The position numbers and the translations under genes were made by a program. Source: an uncultured Erythrobacter sp. (GTDB taxonomy: Bacteria; Pseudomonadota; Alphaproteobacteria; Sphingomonadales; Sphingomonadaceae). Taken from it: 64,000 nucleotides of DNA. The stretch is from NCBI GenBank assembly GCA_913055155.1, contig CAJXJR010000008.1, forward strand, positions 1 to 64,000. Reading direction: 5' to 3'. The first letter of the stretch is position 1; every line of letters starts with the position of its first letter. This document shows, piece by piece, positions 63,168 to 64,000 of this stretch. The notes beneath the pieces are model-generated. The model was not told the origin of the DNA. It saw nothing but the letters and a program-made list of their open reading frames with translations, and did not search any database.

Positions 63168-64000
63168 ATGTCCTGTTCCAAGCCCCTTGTAGACGCGTTC
63201 CAGCGCCGCATTTCCTATCTGCGCCTGTCGGTGACGGACCGATGCGACCTGCGCTGCACCTATTGCATGCCCGAACGCATGACCTTTCTGCCCAAGAAGG
63301 AAGTGCTGAGCCTGGAGGAACTGCACAAGCTGGGCCTTGGCATGATCGAGCGCGGCATCACCAAGATCCGCCTGACCGGGGGCGAGCCATTGGTCCGGCG
63401 CGACGTGATCGAACTGGTGCGGGCGCTGGGCCGCAAGCTGGGTGACGGGCTGGACGAGCTCACGCTAACCACCAACGGCACCCGGCTGGAAGAATTCGCG
63501 GGCGAGCTTTACGCCGCCGGCGTGCGCCGGGTGAACGTCAGCCTCGACACCATGGACCCCGCCCTGTTCCAGGAGCTTTCGCGGCGGGATCGCCTGAACA
63601 CCGTTCTGCGCGGCATTGCCGCGGCAAAGCGCGCCGGGCTGCACGTGAAGATCAACACCGTGGCGCTGAAGGGCCTGAACCAGGACGAGATCCCCTTCCT
63701 GGTCGAATGGGCAGGCACGAACGGCCACGACATGACGCTGATCGAGACCATGCCGCTTGGCGAAGTCGATGGCGAACGGGTGGAGCATTACCTGCCGCTG
63801 CCCGCCGTGCGCGACGTGCTGGAGCAGCGCTTTACCCTGACCGACATCGATCATTCGACCGGCGGCCCTGCGCGCTATGTGCGGGTGGAGGAGACCGGTG
63901 GACGGCTGGGCTTCATCACCCCGCTCACCAACAATTTCTGCGCCAGCTGCAACCGCATCCGCGTCACGGCAACCGGCCAGCTCTACGCATGTCTTGGTGG
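63168..64000 (+). CDS. moaA: GTP 3',8-cyclase, 3' end beyond window
   Basis: At least 277 residues. The radical SAM cluster motif is [18 protein letters not shown] (CxxxCxxC) and a second iron-sulfur site begins in [36 protein letters not shown] and [10 protein letters not shown] are also present. It turns GTP into 3',8-cyclo-7,8-dihydro-GTP in the first step of molybdenum cofactor synthesis. The ATG at 63168 follows AGGTTGG. The gene runs off the end of the window so its last residues are not seen. Confidence 0.95.
   Translation, partial: MSCSKPLVDAFQRRISYLRLSVTDRCDLRCTYCMPERMTFLPKKEVLSLEELHKLGLGMIERGITKIRLTGGEPLVRRDVIELVRALGRKLGDGLDELTLTTNGTRLEEFAGELYAAGVRRVNVSLDTMDPALFQELSRRDRLNTVLRGIAAAKRAGLHVKINTVALKGLNQDEIPFLVEWAGTNGHDMTLIETMPLGEVDGERVEHYLPLPAVRDVLEQRFTLTDIDHSTGGPARYVRVEETGGRLGFITPLTNNFCASCNRIRVTATGQLYACLG

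Overview
The window is about 66% GC and almost fully coding: roughly 70 protein genes, one tRNA, no rRNA, no insertion sequence, no CRISPR array and no stretch over 300 bases without a gene. It reads as an alphaproteobacterial chromosome, most likely Sphingomonadales and near Erythrobacteraceae (inference from gene content and order, no search run). Pointers are the hemC-hemD-Mic60-like order, argH-small lipoprotein-lysA, the aa3 oxidase set ctaB-coxF-ctaG-coxC-DUF983-SURF1 followed by thrC, a serC leader RNA, and a GTTC-N7-GTTC LexA-type box.

Layout. 1-6165: envelope genes (OmpA-like barrel, OmpA-domain protein, VWA lipoprotein), glutaryl-CoA dehydrogenase, a lone receiver protein and a helix-hairpin-helix membrane protein with a 30-residue membrane neighbour. 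6262-9841: flippase-gpsA-tsaD operon. 9886-12510: hemC-hemD-Mic60-like operon. 12520-19329: UbiH-type hydroxylase, DsbD, a lipoprotein, a small membrane protein and uvrB. 19440-21889: four related Cys-rich DUF3617-like secreted proteins in a row. 22757-26758: ATP-grasp, alpha-E, transglutaminase and Anbu proteasome-like operon, followed by two convergent paralogous LuxR-type regulators with degenerate receivers. 28626-36726: extensin-like lipoprotein, serC-serA-hisZ-purA with two reversed genes inserted. 36726-41283: L,D-transpeptidase, REC-like/MarR regulator behind an SOS-type box, asparaginase, tRNA-Val, a flavoprotein and a TlpA lipoprotein. 41303-44990: argH-lipoprotein-lysA-siroheme synthase. 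45054-47124: an unrecognised cassette of a 51-residue peptide, a frameshifted HEAT protein and a His-rich cupin-like protein. 47135-52516: ruvX, DUF3089 hydrolase, AI-2E family permease, lepB, acpS, pdxJ, pyrE. 52687-60640: cytochrome c oxidase operon and thrC. 60640-64000: rRNA methyltransferase-like, DUF1499 protein, folB, a vestigial SDR and the start of moaA.

How the genes work together. The cox region holds the structural subunits I-III and the factors for heme O synthesis, Cu insertion and assembly. hemC and hemD make the uroporphyrinogen III needed for that heme and for siroheme. lepB-acpS-pdxJ-pyrE and argH-lysA are housekeeping runs. The strongest candidate for something undescribed is 45054-47124: the Shine-Dalgarno sequence of a tiny peptide gene lies inside a 14-bp hairpin, and the peptide is followed by two proteins of unknown function. 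The Anbu operon with its adjacent phosphorylation-blind regulators, and the SOS-type box in front of a receiver-MarR fusion, are next in interest.
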